51,777 nucleotides of DNA, from NCBI RefSeq assembly GCF_023634765.1, contig NZ_JAMLFX010000005.1, forward strand, positions 35,671 to 87,447, written 5' to 3'. The notes under the pieces were generated by a model, which was not told the DNA's origin, ran no database searches, and saw only the letters and a program-made list of their open reading frames with translations. Position numbers and translations under genes: made by a program. Position 1 is the first letter of the stretch. Every line of letters begins with the position of its first letter. This document shows, in pieces, positions 1 to 9,927 of this stretch. The stretch is from Pseudomonas sp. AKS31. GTDB taxonomy: Bacteria > Pseudomonadota > Gammaproteobacteria > Pseudomonadales > Pseudomonadaceae.

Positions 1-936
1 GAACATCGCGCTGATCGATTCTTCATTGCTGATGCGGCGAACCGCTTCGGCAACAACCGGTGCGATATCCAGTTGACGGATACGTGCACAGGCTTGTGCT
101 GCAGCGGACAGCGGGATGGTGTTGGTCACCACCAGCTCGTCCAGCACGGAATTTTCGATATTCTCGATGGCCCGACCCGACAGCACAGGGTGTGTGCAGT
201 AGGCAAAGACCTTGGCTGCGCCATGCTCTTTCAGGGCCTTGGCCGCGTGGCACAGAGTGCCGGCGGTATCGACCATGTCATCGACCAGAATGCAGGTACG
301 CCCTTCGACATCACCGATGATATGCATCACTTCAGAGTGATTGGCTTTCTCACGGCGTTTGTCGATGATCCCGAGGTCCACGCCCAGGGATTTGGCAACG
401 GCACGTGCACGCACGACGCCACCAATGTCCGGGGACACGATCATCAGGTTTTCGAAGCGCTGATCTTCAATGTCATCCACCAGTACCGGGGAGCCGTAGA
501 TGTTATCTACCGGAATATCGAAGAAACCCTGAATCTGGTCAGCATGCAGATCAACCGTGAGAACACGGTCGATGCCGACTACGGTAAGCATGTCAGCAAC
601 GACTTTCGCGCTGATAGCCACACGTGCGGAACGCGGACGGCGATCCTGACGGGCATAACCAAAATAAGGAATAACAGCAGTGATACGAGTAGCCGAGGAG
701 CGGCGGAAGGCATCAGCCATCACTACCAGTTCCATCAGGTTATCGTTGGTCGGAGCGCAAGTCGGCTGAATAATGAAAACGTCTTTACCGCGAACGTTTT
801 CATTGATCTCGGCTGTAATTTCGCCGTCGGAAAACTTGCCGACAGAGATGTCACCGAGAGGGATATGCAGCTGACGTACGACACGCCGAGCCAGATCGGG
901 GTTAGCATTCCCCGTAAAGACCATCATCTTGGACAC
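1..936 (-). CDS. prs: Ribose-phosphate pyrophosphokinase (3' end cut by window edge)
   Basis: Makes PRPP from ribose-5-phosphate and ATP in the cytoplasm. PRPP feeds purine, pyrimidine, histidine, tryptophan and NAD synthesis. The visible 312 codons begin GTG ([12 protein letters not shown]) and run to ...ISAMF at base 1, so only the last one or two residues and the stop are missing. Seen: the N-terminal FTGNAN segment, the flexible-loop [10 protein letters not shown] region, and the PRPP-binding segment [12 protein letters not shown], all typical of class I Prs. I chose the GTG at 936 because the family begins MSKMMVF; the next in-frame ATGs, at 927 and 924, would remove conserved residues. 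It lies 45 bp downstream of tRNA-Gln on the same strand, the standard Pseudomonas ispE–tRNA–prs order. Confidence 0.97.
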   Translation of the reverse strand, partial: MSKMMVFTGNANPDLARRVVRQLHIPLGDISVGKFSDGEITAEINENVRGKDVFIIQPTCAPTNDNLMELVVMADAFRRSSATRITAVIPYFGYARQDRRPRSARVAISAKVVADMLTVVGIDRVLTVDLHADQIQGFFDIPVDNIYGSPVLVDDIEDQRFENLMIVSPDIGGVVRARAVAKSLGVDLGIIDKRREKANHSEVMHIIGDVEGRTCILVDDMVDTAGTLCHAAKALKEHGAAKVFAYCTHPVLSGRAIENIENSVLDELVVTNTIPLSAAAQACARIRQLDIAPVVAEAVRRISNEESISAMF

Positions 937-981
937 GCGCAGTACCTAGAGGCTGAGGGTAACCTGGATGAGTATAGAAAA

Positions 982-1056
982 TGGCAGGGGCGGCTGGATT
1001 CGAACCAACGCATGGCAGGATCAAAACCTGCTGCCTTACCGCTTGGCGACGCCCCT
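982..1056 (-). tRNA. tRNA-Gln (anticodon TTG)
   Basis: 75-nt cloverleaf on the minus strand with encoded CCA at 982–984. The acceptor stem is AGGGGCG/CGCCCCT (7 bp) with discriminator G. The anticodon arm is GCAGG-TTTTGAT-CCTGC, with TTG read from the 7-nt loop. The T-arm GTTCGAATC is present. It sits between ispE and prs, as in other Pseudomonas genomes. Confidence 0.97.
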
Positions 1057-1092
1057 GTATCTGTTGCATCAAGTGCCGAGCACTTGGTTCCT

Positions 1093-1944
1093 TTAGAGCA
1101 GACTTTGCAGCTTGCGGTGCAACATCGAAACGTTGCTGCCTTTGGCTACAAACCCTGTAAGGGTCTCTGTCAGAAGGGCCGAGACTTTATCAGCTTCAGC
1201 TTTGCTTGGGAAGCCCCCAAACACACAACTTCCAGTTCCGGTGAGCTTTGCTTCGGTAAATTTACCTAACAAATCCAATGCGTTACGTACTTCTGGATAA
1301 CGCCTTGCAACCACCGGCAAGCAGTCATTTCGACTGTTTCCCTCGGGAACGGGGCGCACTTTAATGGGCGGCGTGTTACGTGTCAACAAAGGATCGGAAA
1401 AAATTTCTGCCGTACTAACAGAGACTTGCGGCACGAGCACCAGATACCACGGTTCTTCGGGATCGACCGGGGTCAGTTTCTCGCCCACGCCCTCGGCAAA
1501 CGCCGCGTGACCACGGACGAAAACCGGTACGTCGGCACCCAGCGTCAGGCCCAGTTCGGCCAGGCGATCTTCGTCCCAACCCAATTGCCACAAATGATTC
1601 AGGCCGAGCAAAGTCGTCGCCGCGTTCGAGCTGCCACCGCCGATGCCGCCGCCCATGGGCAGCACTTTATCAATCCAGATATCGATACCGAGCGAGCAAC
1701 CGGATTGTTGCTGGAGCATTTTCGCCGCGCGCACGATCAGATTGCTGTCGTGGGGCACGCCTGCGAATTCGGTGTGCAGTTGAATCACGCCGTCATTGCG
1801 CACGGCAAAAGTGATCTCGTCGCCATAATCGACAAACTGAAACAGCGTCTGCAATTCGTGATAACCGTCTTCACGGCGACCGAGAATGTGCAGCATCAGA
1901 TTGAGTTTGGCCGGCGAGGGCAGGGTCAGGCGTGCAGCGGTCAT
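1093..1944 (-). CDS. ispE: 4-diphosphocytidyl-2-C-methyl-D-erythritol kinase
   Basis: Phosphorylates the 2-hydroxyl of CDP-methylerythritol in the MEP isoprenoid pathway; cytoplasmic GHMP kinase. The protein is 283 aa, normal for the family. Seen: PSPAKLNL near residue 10 (catalytic Lys13), GYHELQT with His29, the GHMP glycine-rich ATP loop [14 protein letters not shown] (96–109), and GADVP with the catalytic-type Asp138. The ATG at 1944 lies 3 bp after the lolB stop, so the two are co-transcribed and probably translationally coupled. tRNA-Gln follows 36 bp downstream. Confidence 0.97.
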   Translation of the reverse strand: MTAARLTLPSPAKLNLMLHILGRREDGYHELQTLFQFVDYGDEITFAVRNDGVIQLHTEFAGVPHDSNLIVRAAKMLQQQSGCSLGIDIWIDKVLPMGGGIGGGSSNAATTLLGLNHLWQLGWDEDRLAELGLTLGADVPVFVRGHAAFAEGVGEKLTPVDPEEPWYLVLVPQVSVSTAEIFSDPLLTRNTPPIKVRPVPEGNSRNDCLPVVARRYPEVRNALDLLGKFTEAKLTGTGSCVFGGFPSKAEADKVSALLTETLTGFVAKGSNVSMLHRKLQSLL

Positions 1945-1947
1945 GGG

Positions 1948-2565
1948 TTATTGCCCCAACTTGCGCGGTTGCCAGGTCTTGATCACCAACGTGACGTCCA
2001 GGTCAGTGCCGTGCAACTTGATGCGTTCCGGCAACCAGTAACCGTTCTGCTCGGTGTAGGCGATGTATTCGACTTTCCAGCCATCCTGTTCGAGGTTGGC
2101 CAAGCGGCTGTCGGCATCCAGATTCAGGCGACTTTTGCTGTTCGGGGCTGGCAGGCCACGCACCCACCAGGCCAGGTTCGACACCGGCAGTTTCCAGCCT
2201 AGTTGCTCTTCAAGCAGCGCTTCCGGCGACTCGGAGTCATAGCGACCTTGATTGGCAACTTCCAGCGAAACCTTGCCCGGGCGCCCGGTCAAACGGGCCG
2301 CGCCACGACCCAGTGGGCCGGACAGGCGAATGTCGTAATAGTCCTGACGTTGCAGCCAGAACAGCGTGCCGCTACCGGAATCTTTCGGTGCGCGGATGCC
2401 GATCTTGCCGTCGATCTGCCAGCCGTCGAGGCCGGTCAGCTGTTGTTTGTTCGCGGCCCATTGAGCCGGACTGCCGTGGCCCTCGACCGATTCGCGAGTG
2501 CCAAAACCCGAGCAGCCGGCGAGCAGGGCGATGAAGCTGAAAACAATAACGTGGCGCAAAAACAT
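1948..2565 (-). CDS. lolB: Outer-membrane lipoprotein receptor LolB
   Basis: Accepts lipoproteins from the periplasmic carrier LolA and inserts them in the outer membrane. LolB is itself a lipoprotein: the signal peptide ends in the lipobox LAGC with Cys18. The 205 aa are the usual size. The mature part shows the expected LolB pattern, with W-rich β segments such as [12 protein letters not shown] and the C-terminal LPERIKLHG. It sits 3 bp downstream of the TPR lipoprotein and directly before ispE, as in other gammaproteobacteria. Confidence 0.96.
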   Translation of the reverse strand: MFLRHVIVFSFIALLAGCSGFGTRESVEGHGSPAQWAANKQQLTGLDGWQIDGKIGIRAPKDSGSGTLFWLQRQDYYDIRLSGPLGRGAARLTGRPGKVSLEVANQGRYDSESPEALLEEQLGWKLPVSNLAWWVRGLPAPNSKSRLNLDADSRLANLEQDGWKVEYIAYTEQNGYWLPERIKLHGTDLDVTLVIKTWQPRKLGQ

Positions 2566-2568
2566 GAG

Positions 2569-4293
2569 TTAAAGAGTCTCGGATCCGGTCAGGCGCTTGA
2601 TGGTGCTGCGCAGAATGGTGCTGTCGGGCTGATCCTTGAGGAATTTGCCCCAGATTTGTTTGGCTTCACGCTGGTTGCCCTTGGTCCACAAGACTTCGCC
2701 CAGGTGCGCGGCGACTTCGTGATCGGGGAAGCGCTCCAGCGCCTGACGCAGATATTTCTCGGCGTCATCCAGATTGCCCAAGCGGTAGTTCACCCAGCCG
2801 AGGCTGTCGAGTACGGCCGGGTCTTCCGGATTGATCTGATGTGCCTGCTCGATCAGCGCTTTGGCTTCAGCGTAGCGGGTGGTGCGGTCGGACAGGGTGT
2901 AGCCCAGCGCGTTGAGCGCCATGGCGTTGTCCGGATCACGCTTGATGATCAGGCGCAGGTCTTTTTCCATTTGCGCCAGGTCATTGCGTTTTTCCGCGAG
3001 CATCGCCCGGGTGTAGAGCAGATTCAGATCGTCCGGGTATTGCTGCAAGGCTTGCTGCAAGACTTTCCAGGCCTTGTCGTCCTGTTTGTTAGCCGACAGG
3101 GTTTCCGATTCGATCAGGTACAGCTGGATCGCGTAATCCGGTTGCTCGTCGCGCTGGGCGGCGAGTTTGCTTTGCGCTTCAGCCGTTTTGCCGTTGTTCA
3201 TCAGGATGTCGGCCTGACGCAATTGCGCCGGCAGATAATCGTTGCCCGGGCCGACCTGGGCGTACTCGATGAGCGCGCCTTGCGGGTCGTTGCGTTCTTC
3301 GGCGATGCGACCGAGGTTCAGGTGCGCCGAATCGACGTGGCTTTCGCGGGCGATCAAGTCTTCCAGATAACCCTTGGCCTCGTCCCAGGCTTTGGCTTCC
3401 AGGCAGACCAGGGCGAGCGAGTAACGCAGTTCGTCGTCTTCCGGGTATTGCTGAACCAGGCTGGAGAACTCGGCCTTGGCGTCTTCCATGCGGTCTTGCT
3501 CAACCAGCATGCGCGCGTAAGTCAGGCGCAGGCGTTTGTCGTCCGGGTATTTCTTGATGCTTTTTTGCAGCAGCGGCAGGGCTTCGTCGCCACGGTTGAG
3601 CAATTGCAGCAGACGTGCGCGCAGCAGGATCGGTGCGATCTCGCCTTCTTCCGGCGGATGGTCTTCGAGCAATGCCAGTGCGGCTTTATTGTCGCCATCC
3701 TGTTGCAACAACAGGGCCTTGCCGAAAATCAGCTGGCTGTTGTTCGGGTGACGCTGCAACAAGCGGTCGAAACTTTTCATCAGACCGTTGCGGGTTTCCT
3801 GATCGGTATCCGCTGCCGACAGCGCGAGGAAATCGAAATGGGTATCGCCCTTGCCCTGCAGAACTTTCTCCATATAGACCATCGAGTCGTCATAACGCCC
3901 GGCGCGCGCCAGTTGCACGGCGGCGGCGCGTTGCGCTTCGAGGTCATCCGGGGCGTTTTTCGCCCAGATCAGCGCGGTATCGAGGGCCGGTTGATCGGCG
4001 CCCAGATATTCGGCGATGCGGAATGCACGCTCGGAGACACCCGGATCCTGAGTGTTGATGGCCTGGGTCACGTAGTTGTCCAGGGCAATGTCGAAACGAT
4101 TGCGCTGGCCGGCGAGTTCGGCGCTCAACAGGCTGAAAACGGTTTCCTCGCTGAACGAGCTGTAAACCTTGGGCTTTTCAGGCGCGGGCGTGGTGTCTTC
4201 AACCGACGGCGTACCGTCCGGCGAAACGGGGGCCAAGGCCTGGCAGCCGCTGAGGAAGACAAAAGCGAGGAGCAACGCGGAAGATCTATTCAT
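2569..4293 (-). CDS. Tetratricopeptide-repeat lipoprotein
   Basis: 574-aa protein starting MNRSSALLLAFVFLSGC, a lipoprotein signal peptide with lipobox LSGC and acylated Cys17. A short Pro/Thr/Glu-rich linker follows. The rest consists of many TPR-like helical repeats (for example LNLGRIAEERNDPQGALIEYA and LDSLGWVNYRLGNLDDAEKYLRQAL), so it is probably a periplasm-facing scaffold anchored in the outer membrane. It is the conserved TPR gene found upstream of lolB in Pseudomonas; no biochemical role is assigned here. It is the first gene of the leftward lolB–ispE unit and diverges from hemA. The Shine-Dalgarno upstream of 4293 is weak, but no better start fits the signal peptide. Confidence 0.93.
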   Translation of the reverse strand: MNRSSALLLAFVFLSGCQALAPVSPDGTPSVEDTTPAPEKPKVYSSFSEETVFSLLSAELAGQRNRFDIALDNYVTQAINTQDPGVSERAFRIAEYLGADQPALDTALIWAKNAPDDLEAQRAAAVQLARAGRYDDSMVYMEKVLQGKGDTHFDFLALSAADTDQETRNGLMKSFDRLLQRHPNNSQLIFGKALLLQQDGDNKAALALLEDHPPEEGEIAPILLRARLLQLLNRGDEALPLLQKSIKKYPDDKRLRLTYARMLVEQDRMEDAKAEFSSLVQQYPEDDELRYSLALVCLEAKAWDEAKGYLEDLIARESHVDSAHLNLGRIAEERNDPQGALIEYAQVGPGNDYLPAQLRQADILMNNGKTAEAQSKLAAQRDEQPDYAIQLYLIESETLSANKQDDKAWKVLQQALQQYPDDLNLLYTRAMLAEKRNDLAQMEKDLRLIIKRDPDNAMALNALGYTLSDRTTRYAEAKALIEQAHQINPEDPAVLDSLGWVNYRLGNLDDAEKYLRQALERFPDHEVAAHLGEVLWTKGNQREAKQIWGKFLKDQPDSTILRSTIKRLTGSETL

Positions 4294-4375
4294 ATAGGAA
4301 GAGGACGACTAACCTGCGGTCGGATCATCATGACACAAGCCTTCGACCAAACATAACCGAGACTCAATTGTGCCC

Positions 4376-4381
4376 ATTATA
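4376..4381 (-). promoter_or_regulatory. Candidate -10 box for the TPR/lolB/ispE unit
   Basis: A perfect TATAAT on the minus strand, 83 bp upstream of the TPR-lipoprotein ATG, in the 182-bp divergent gap shared with hemA. The -35 at 17-bp spacing (CTATTG) is poor, so this is a candidate only. Confidence 0.45.
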
Positions 4382-4475
4382 GGGACTGACGATTGGGACA
4401 ATAGTCAGCGGTAGTTGTTCTGAATCTTTCGAAGTAGGACAATTGCCGGCTTCACGTCACCATCAGCGACCTTGA

Positions 4476-5762
4476 ATGGCCTTCCTTGCACTCGGTATCA
4501 ACCACAAGACTGCTTCAGTAGACGTCCGCGAGCGCGTGGCTTTTACTCCTGAACAGCTGGTGGAGGCCTTGCAGCAGCTCTGCCGACTCACCGACAGCCG
4601 CGAAGCTGCGATCCTCTCCACCTGCAATCGCAGTGAGCTTTATATAGAACAGGATCAGCTTTCTGCCGATATCGTGCTGCGCTGGCTGGCCGATTATCAC
4701 CATTTAAGCCTCGATGAGCTGCGCGCGAGTGCTTATGTGCATGAAGATGATGCGGCAGTTCGTCACATGATGCGTGTCGCCTCCGGGCTCGACTCGCTGG
4801 TGCTGGGCGAACCGCAGATTCTCGGCCAAATGAAGTCGGCCTATGCCGTGGCCCGCGAGGCCGGCACCATCGGGCCGCTACTCGGACGGCTGTTTCAGGC
4901 GACGTTCAATGCCGCCAAACAGGTGCGCACCGACACCGCGATTGGTGAAAACCCGGTGTCCGTGGCGTTTGCCGCGGTCAGTCTGGCCAAACAGATTTTC
5001 AGTGATTTGCAACGCAGCCAGGCCTTGCTGATCGGCGCCGGCGAGACCATCACCCTGGTCGCCCGCCATTTGCATGAGCTGGGGGTCAAGCGCATCGTCG
5101 TGGCCAACCGCACTCTGGAGCGCGCCAGTTTGCTGGCCGAACAGTTCGGCGCCCACGCGGTGCTGCTCTCGGACATCCCGGCAGAGCTGGTGCGCAGCGA
5201 CATCGTCATCAGTTCGACCGCCAGTCAGTTGCCGATTCTCGGCAAAGGCGCGGTCGAGAGTGCATTGAAGCTGCGCAAGCACAAACCGATTTTCATGGTC
5301 GACATCGCCGTTCCCCGCGATATCGAGCCAGAAGTCGGCGAGTTGGACGACGTTTACCTCTACAGCGTCGACGATCTCCACGAAGTGGTCGCCGAGAACC
5401 TCAAGAGTCGCCAGGGGGCAGCCCAGGCCGCGGAGGAGATGGTCTCGGTCGGCGCCGATGATTTCATGGTGCGCCTGCGCGAATTGGCGGCGGTCGATGT
5501 GCTCAAGGCCTATCGTCAGCAGAGCGAACGCCTGCGCGACGAGGAGCTGCAAAAAGCCCTGCGTCTGCTGGCCAACGGCGGCAACGCCGAAGACGTACTC
5601 GGGCAACTGGCCCGTGGCCTGACCAATAAACTCTTGCATGCGCCCAGCGTGCAATTGAAAAAGCTTTCTGCCGAAGGCCGCCTCGATGCGCTGGCCATGG
5701 CCCAGGAACTCTTTGCCCTCGAGGGCTCACCGGATAGCTTTTCGGATAAAAAACCGCAATGA
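4476..5762 (+). CDS. hemA: Glutamyl-tRNA reductase
   Basis: Reduces glutamyl-tRNA to glutamate-1-semialdehyde, the first committed step of C5-pathway tetrapyrrole synthesis. 428 aa. Seen: the N-terminal [20 protein letters not shown] signature, STCNRSE with the catalytic nucleophile Cys50, [11 protein letters not shown], and the NADPH-binding segment [11 protein letters not shown]. The ATG at 4476 is the family start, though its Shine-Dalgarno is weak. The stop overlaps the prfA start by 4 bp (ATGA), so translation of hemA and prfA is coupled, as in enterobacteria. hemH lies in the same window but in a separate unit. Confidence 0.97.
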   Translation: MAFLALGINHKTASVDVRERVAFTPEQLVEALQQLCRLTDSREAAILSTCNRSELYIEQDQLSADIVLRWLADYHHLSLDELRASAYVHEDDAAVRHMMRVASGLDSLVLGEPQILGQMKSAYAVAREAGTIGPLLGRLFQATFNAAKQVRTDTAIGENPVSVAFAAVSLAKQIFSDLQRSQALLIGAGETITLVARHLHELGVKRIVVANRTLERASLLAEQFGAHAVLLSDIPAELVRSDIVISSTASQLPILGKGAVESALKLRKHKPIFMVDIAVPRDIEPEVGELDDVYLYSVDDLHEVVAENLKSRQGAAQAAEEMVSVGADDFMVRLRELAAVDVLKAYRQQSERLRDEELQKALRLLANGGNAEDVLGQLARGLTNKLLHAPSVQLKKLSAEGRLDALAMAQELFALEGSPDSFSDKKPQ

Positions 5763-6841
5763 AAGCGTCACTGCTCAATAAGCTGGATGTCCTCCAGGAC
5801 CGTTTCGAGGAACTCACCGCACTGCTCGGCGACGGCGAAGTCATTTCCGATCAAGTCAAATTCCGCGCCTATTCCAAGGAATACGCCGAACTTGAGCCGG
5901 TGGTACAGGGCTATAAAAAGCTGCTCAGCGTACAAAGCGATCTTGAAGGCGCGCAGGCGTTGCTCAAGGACAGCGACCCGGACATGCGGGAAATGGCCGT
6001 GGAAGAAGTTCGTGAAGCCAAAGAGTTGCTGATAACCCTGGAAGACGATCTGCAGCGCATGCTGCTGCCCAAGGATCCCAACGACGGCCGTAACGTCTTT
6101 CTTGAAATCCGCGCCGGCACCGGTGGCGACGAGGCGGCGATCTTCTCCGGCGACCTGTTCCGCATGTACTCGCGTTACGCCGAACGTCGTGGCTGGCGCG
6201 TGGAAATTCTTTCGGAAAACGAAGGCGAGCACGGTGGCTATAAAGAAGTCATCGCCCGCATCGAAGGCGACAACGTTTACGGCAAGCTGAAATTCGAATC
6301 CGGCGCGCACCGCGTACAGCGTGTACCCGCCACCGAATCCCAGGGTCGGATCCACACTTCGGCGTGCACCGTGGCGGTATTGCCCGAGCCGGACGAGCGC
6401 GAAGCCATCGAGATCAACCCGGCGGATCTGCGCGTCGACACTTACCGCTCCTCCGGGGCCGGTGGTCAGCACGTCAACACCACCGATTCGGCGATCCGCA
6501 TCACCCACATACCGACCGGCACCGTCGTCGAGTGTCAGGAAGAACGTTCCCAGCACAAGAACCGGGCGCGGGCGATGGCCTGGCTGTCGGCCAAACTCAA
6601 CGATCAGCAAACCGCCGCGGCGGCCAATGCGATTGCCAGCGAGCGTAAATTGCTGGTGGGTTCCGGTGATCGTTCCGAGCGGATTCGTACCTACAACTTT
6701 GCTCAGGGCCGGGTTACCGACCATCGCGTCAACCTGACCCTGTACTCCCTCGATGAAATCCTTGCCGGTGGCGTTGAAGCGGTGATCGAGCCGTTGCTGG
6801 CCGAATACCAGGCTGACCAGCTCGCAGCGATAGGTGAATAA
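5759..6841 (+). CDS. prfA: Peptide chain release factor 1
   Basis: Terminates translation at UAA and UAG. 360 aa, standard length. Seen: the stop-codon-recognition PxT motif PAT at residues 190–192, the catalytic GGQ at 235–237 within [12 protein letters not shown], and the conserved GTGGDEA segment near 121–127. The start overlaps the hemA stop by 4 bp. The prmC ATG follows the stop directly (TAA ATG), so the factor and the enzyme that methylates its GGQ glutamine are made from adjacent reading frames. Confidence 0.98.
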   Translation: MKASLLNKLDVLQDRFEELTALLGDGEVISDQVKFRAYSKEYAELEPVVQGYKKLLSVQSDLEGAQALLKDSDPDMREMAVEEVREAKELLITLEDDLQRMLLPKDPNDGRNVFLEIRAGTGGDEAAIFSGDLFRMYSRYAERRGWRVEILSENEGEHGGYKEVIARIEGDNVYGKLKFESGAHRVQRVPATESQGRIHTSACTVAVLPEPDEREAIEINPADLRVDTYRSSGAGGQHVNTTDSAIRITHIPTGTVVECQEERSQHKNRARAMAWLSAKLNDQQTAAAANAIASERKLLVGSGDRSERIRTYNFAQGRVTDHRVNLTLYSLDEILAGGVEAVIEPLLAEYQADQLAAIGE

Positions 6842-7672
6842 ATGACCATCATTGCCAGCCTGTTGCGCGCTGCCGAATTGCCGGACTCACCGACTGCGCG
6901 TCTGGATGCCGAATTGCTTCTTGCCGCTGCACTGGGCAAGTCGCGCAGCTTTCTGCACACCTGGCCCGAGCGCATCGTGCCGAGTGAAGCGGCGCTGGTC
7001 TTTGCCGAATATTTGCAACGCCGCCGCAGTGGCGAACCGGTGGCTTACATTCTGGGTCAGCAGGGTTTCTGGAAGCTGGATCTGGAAGTCGCGCCGCACA
7101 CGCTGATTCCGCGCCCGGATACCGAGTTGCTAGTGGAAGCGGCGCTGGAATTGCTGCCCGCAACGCCCGCTAAAGTCCTCGATCTCGGCACTGGCAGCGG
7201 CGCGATCGCCCTGGCCTTGGCCAGCGAACGCCCTGCGTGGAAAGTCACCGCTGTGGATCGCGTGCTGGAAGCCGTGGCACTTGCCGAACGCAATCGCCAG
7301 CGCCTGCATTTGCACAACGCCACCGTGCTCAGCAGCCATTGGTTCAGTGCGCTGGAAGGTCAGCGTTTTCAGTTGATCATCAGCAACCCGCCGTACATTG
7401 CCGCTGCCGATCCGCATCTGGTCGAAGGCGATGTGCGTTTCGAACCGACCAGTGCACTGGTCGCCGGTGAAGACGGACTCGACGATCTGCGTCTGATCGT
7501 CGCCCAGGCCCCTGATCATCTTGAGGCCGCCGGCTGGCTGATGCTCGAACACGGCTATGATCAAGCCGAAGCCATGCGCGATCTGTTGCTCACTCGCGGT
7601 TTTGAAGAAGTCCGCAGCCGCACCGATCTGGGCGGTCATCAACGCATCAGTCTGGGGCGCCTGCCGTGCTGA
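6842..7672 (+). CDS. prmC: Release factor glutamine methyltransferase
   Basis: SAM-dependent N5-methylation of the glutamine in the GGQ motif of RF1/RF2. 276 aa. Seen: an N-terminal helical domain that docks the release factor, the linker GEPVAYILG, SAM-binding motif I DLGTGSG (114–120), and the catalytic NPPY (182–185). It follows prfA without a gap and overlaps the moeB start by 7 bp. Confidence 0.97.
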   Translation: MTIIASLLRAAELPDSPTARLDAELLLAAALGKSRSFLHTWPERIVPSEAALVFAEYLQRRRSGEPVAYILGQQGFWKLDLEVAPHTLIPRPDTELLVEAALELLPATPAKVLDLGTGSGAIALALASERPAWKVTAVDRVLEAVALAERNRQRLHLHNATVLSSHWFSALEGQRFQLIISNPPYIAAADPHLVEGDVRFEPTSALVAGEDGLDDLRLIVAQAPDHLEAAGWLMLEHGYDQAEAMRDLLLTRGFEEVRSRTDLGGHQRISLGRLPC

Positions 7673-8421
7673 ATGATCAGGAATTGCTGCGCTACAGCCG
7701 GCAGATTCTGCTGCAACACATCGACATCGACGGGCAGTTGAAGCTCAAGGCCAGTCGCGTGCTGATCGTCGGCCTCGGCGGTCTCGGCGCGCCGGTTGCG
7801 CTGTATCTGGCAGCGGCGGGTGTCGGTGAATTGCATCTGGCGGATTTCGATACGGTCGACCTGACCAACCTGCAACGCCAGATCATTCATGACACCGACA
7901 GCGTCGGCATGAGCAAGGTCGACTCGGCGCTCAAGCGTCTGGGCGCGATCAATCCCGAGATTCAACTGATCGCTCATCGTCAGGCGCTGGACGAGGATTC
8001 TCTCGCTGCTGCCGTGGCGGCGGTGGATCTGGTGCTCGACTGCTCCGATAATTTCTCCACCCGCGAAGCGGTCAACGCCGCGTGTGTGGCTGCGTGCAAA
8101 CCTTTGGTCAGCGGCGCGGCGATTCGTCTTGAGGGGCAGTTGTCGGTGTTTGACCCGCGTCGTGCCGAGAGCCCGTGCTATCACTGTTTATACGGGCACG
8201 GCAGCGAGGCCGAACTGACCTGCAGCGAGGCCGGAGTGGTCGGACCGCTGGTTGGTCTGGTCGGCAGCCTGCAAGCACTGGAAGCCTTGAAGGTGCTGGT
8301 CGGTTTCGGTGAGCCGCTGGTGGGCCGCTTGCTGCTGATCGATGCCCTGGGTTCGCGCTTCCGCGAGCTGCGGGTCAAGCGCGATCCGGGTTGCAGCGTC
8401 TGTGGTTCGCGCCATGCGTGA
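7666..8421 (+). CDS. moeB: MoeB/ThiF/HesA-family adenylyltransferase
   Basis: E1-like enzyme that adenylates the C-terminal glycine of a ubiquitin-like sulfur carrier (MoaD or ThiS) using ATP. 251 aa with a GTG start whose frame overlaps the prmC 3' end by 7 bp. Seen: the nucleotide loop VGLGGLGAP (35–43), the conserved DLTNLQRQ, and the Zn site C171-x2-C174 ... C243-x2-C246. Position between prmC and murI matches Pseudomonas moeB. It could instead serve thiamine synthesis as ThiF; sequence alone does not separate the two. Confidence 0.93.
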   Translation: MLNDQELLRYSRQILLQHIDIDGQLKLKASRVLIVGLGGLGAPVALYLAAAGVGELHLADFDTVDLTNLQRQIIHDTDSVGMSKVDSALKRLGAINPEIQLIAHRQALDEDSLAAAVAAVDLVLDCSDNFSTREAVNAACVAACKPLVSGAAIRLEGQLSVFDPRRAESPCYHCLYGHGSEAELTCSEAGVVGPLVGLVGSLQALEALKVLVGFGEPLVGRLLLIDALGSRFRELRVKRDPGCSVCGSRHA

Positions 8422-9205
8422 AGCGCCGATCGGCGTGTTCGACTCCGGCGTTGGCGGCTTGTCGGTGTTGGCGGAAATCCAGCGGTTGCTGCCCAATGAA
8501 TCGCTGCTCTATGTCGCCGATTGCGGGCACGTCCCCTACGGCGAGAAAACCCCGGAATTCATTCGCCAGCGCTGCAGCGTGATGGCCGGTTTTTTCCGCG
8601 AGCAGGGCGCCAAGGCGTTGGTGCTGGCCTGCAATACCGCAACGGTCGCAGGCGTTGCCGATTTACGACGTGATTTTCCTGACTGGCCGATTGTCGGTAT
8701 GGAGCCTGCGGTCAAACCAGCGGCAGCCGCGACCCGCAGCGGTGTAGTCGGCGTACTCGCCACCACCGGCACGTTGCAGAGCGCCAAGTTCGCGGCGCTG
8801 CTCGATCGCTTTGCCACTGACGTGCGCGTGATCACCCAGCCATGCCCCGGCCTGGTCGAGCTGATTGAAAGCGGCGATCTGCACAGCGCCGAGTTGCGCC
8901 AGTTGCTGCAAGGGTATGTCGAGCCACTGCTGGCCAGCAGTTGCGACACGATCATTCTGGGCTGTACCCACTATCCCTTCCTCAAGCCGATGCTCAAATC
9001 GATGATCCCTGCGGACATCAGCCTGATCGATACCGGCGCTGCTGTGGCGCGGCAACTTCAGCGGCTTTTGGCGGAGCGCGATTTGCTTGCCGCCGGCCCG
9101 AACCGGTCGGTCAGATTCTGGACCAGCGCGGACCCTGCGTACTTCAAAAACATCCTGCCATTGCTGGGACAAAGCGCTGGCGAAGTGCAAAACTTCGACT
9201 TGTAA
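8414..9205 (+). CDS. murI: Glutamate racemase
   Basis: Interconverts L- and D-glutamate to supply D-Glu for peptidoglycan. 263 aa from the ATG at 8414 ([15 protein letters not shown]). A longer in-frame start at 8342 exists but would lie deep inside moeB and add a non-conserved extension. Seen: DSGVGG at 10–15 and the two catalytic cysteines C73 (LACNTAT) and C184 (LGCTHYPF). The start overlaps the moeB stop by 8 bp, making this the last gene of the hemA operon. Confidence 0.97.
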   Translation: MREAPIGVFDSGVGGLSVLAEIQRLLPNESLLYVADCGHVPYGEKTPEFIRQRCSVMAGFFREQGAKALVLACNTATVAGVADLRRDFPDWPIVGMEPAVKPAAAATRSGVVGVLATTGTLQSAKFAALLDRFATDVRVITQPCPGLVELIESGDLHSAELRQLLQGYVEPLLASSCDTIILGCTHYPFLKPMLKSMIPADISLIDTGAAVARQLQRLLAERDLLAAGPNRSVRFWTSADPAYFKNILPLLGQSAGEVQNFDL

Positions 9206-9317
9206 AAAAATTGTGAAATAACTAGAAAAACAGCTGAACTTCTAATCAAGCGCTAGCTTCTATAGCGATGAGTTATCTAGAAAACCAAACGATCGTTCCG
9301 GAAAAGGAAGTTTCAAC

Positions 9318-9836
9318 GTGAAGCGACTATTCTGCTTGGCCGCGATTGCGGCCGCACTGATGGGGCAAAGTATTACTGCACAAGCGGCAGGCGTGGAGTT
9401 CGCGGTGGGTGCCACCAGCGATTCGACCATGACGTACCGCCTGGGCATGAATTTCGACTGGGACAAGAGCTGGCTGCAAAGTGACGTCGGTCGTCTGACC
9501 GGTTACTGGAGCGGCGCTTACACTTACTGGGAAGGTGACAAGACGTCCAGTAACAACAGCCTGTCGTTCTCGCCGGTATTCGTTTACGAGTTCGCCGGTG
9601 AGTCGGTCAAACCGTATGTCGAGGCGGGCATCGGCGTAGCCGCGTTCTCCAATACCAAGTACGAATCCAACAATCTCGGCGGCTCTTTCCAGTTCGAAGA
9701 CCGCCTGGGTTTTGGCCTGCGTTTCAATGGCGGACATGAAGTCGGGATTCGTGCGACGCACTATTCCAACGCCGGTCTCGCCAGTGACAACGACGGCGTA
9801 GAAAGTTACTCGCTGCATTACACGATGCCGCTCTAA
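9318..9836 (+). CDS. pagL: Lipid A 3-O-deacylase PagL
   Basis: Outer-membrane β-barrel enzyme that removes the 3-O acyl chain of lipid A. 172 aa with an N-terminal signal peptide ending near AQAAG (residues 21–25). The catalytic His148, Ser150 and Glu162 are spaced +2 and +12, exactly as in P. aeruginosa PagL (H126/S128/E140), within the block HYSNAGL. It begins with GTG after GGAAG about 8 bp upstream. It is separated from murI by 112 bp that contain a small stem (9250–9266) and AT-rich DNA, so it probably has its own promoter. A REP hairpin follows the stop. Confidence 0.93.
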   Translation: MKRLFCLAAIAAALMGQSITAQAAGVEFAVGATSDSTMTYRLGMNFDWDKSWLQSDVGRLTGYWSGAYTYWEGDKTSSNNSLSFSPVFVYEFAGESVKPYVEAGIGVAAFSNTKYESNNLGGSFQFEDRLGFGLRFNGGHEVGIRATHYSNAGLASDNDGVESYSLHYTMPL

Positions 9837-9843
9837 AAAGATC

Positions 9844-9919
9844 AAAAGATCGCAGCCTTCGGCAGCTCCTACATGGGAATGATTTCTTCTGTAGGAGCTG
9901 CCGAAGGCTGCGATCTTTT
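9844..9919. repeat. REP pair, type 1 (perfect inverted repeat)
   Basis: Two 29-nt arms (9844–9872 and 9891–9919) are perfect reverse complements around an 18-bp spacer. The core is GCAGCCTTCGGCAGCTCC. It lies between the convergent stops of pagL (9836) and the cysteine-cluster gene (9928). Relatives occur near 24.9, 25.9, 30.2, 39.9 and 47.5 kb. Confidence 0.95.
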
Positions 9920-9927
9920 GCTTTAAA

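Noticed and set aside
73..1269. 398-aa plus-strand open frame across prs and tRNA-Gln
   Set aside because: Antisense to prs and runs through the tRNA gene; the composition is that of a shadow frame.
2203..4356. 717-aa open frame on the plus strand
   Set aside because: It lies antisense to lolB and the TPR lipoprotein, whose products have clear signals and motifs. The frame is open only because of high third-position GC.
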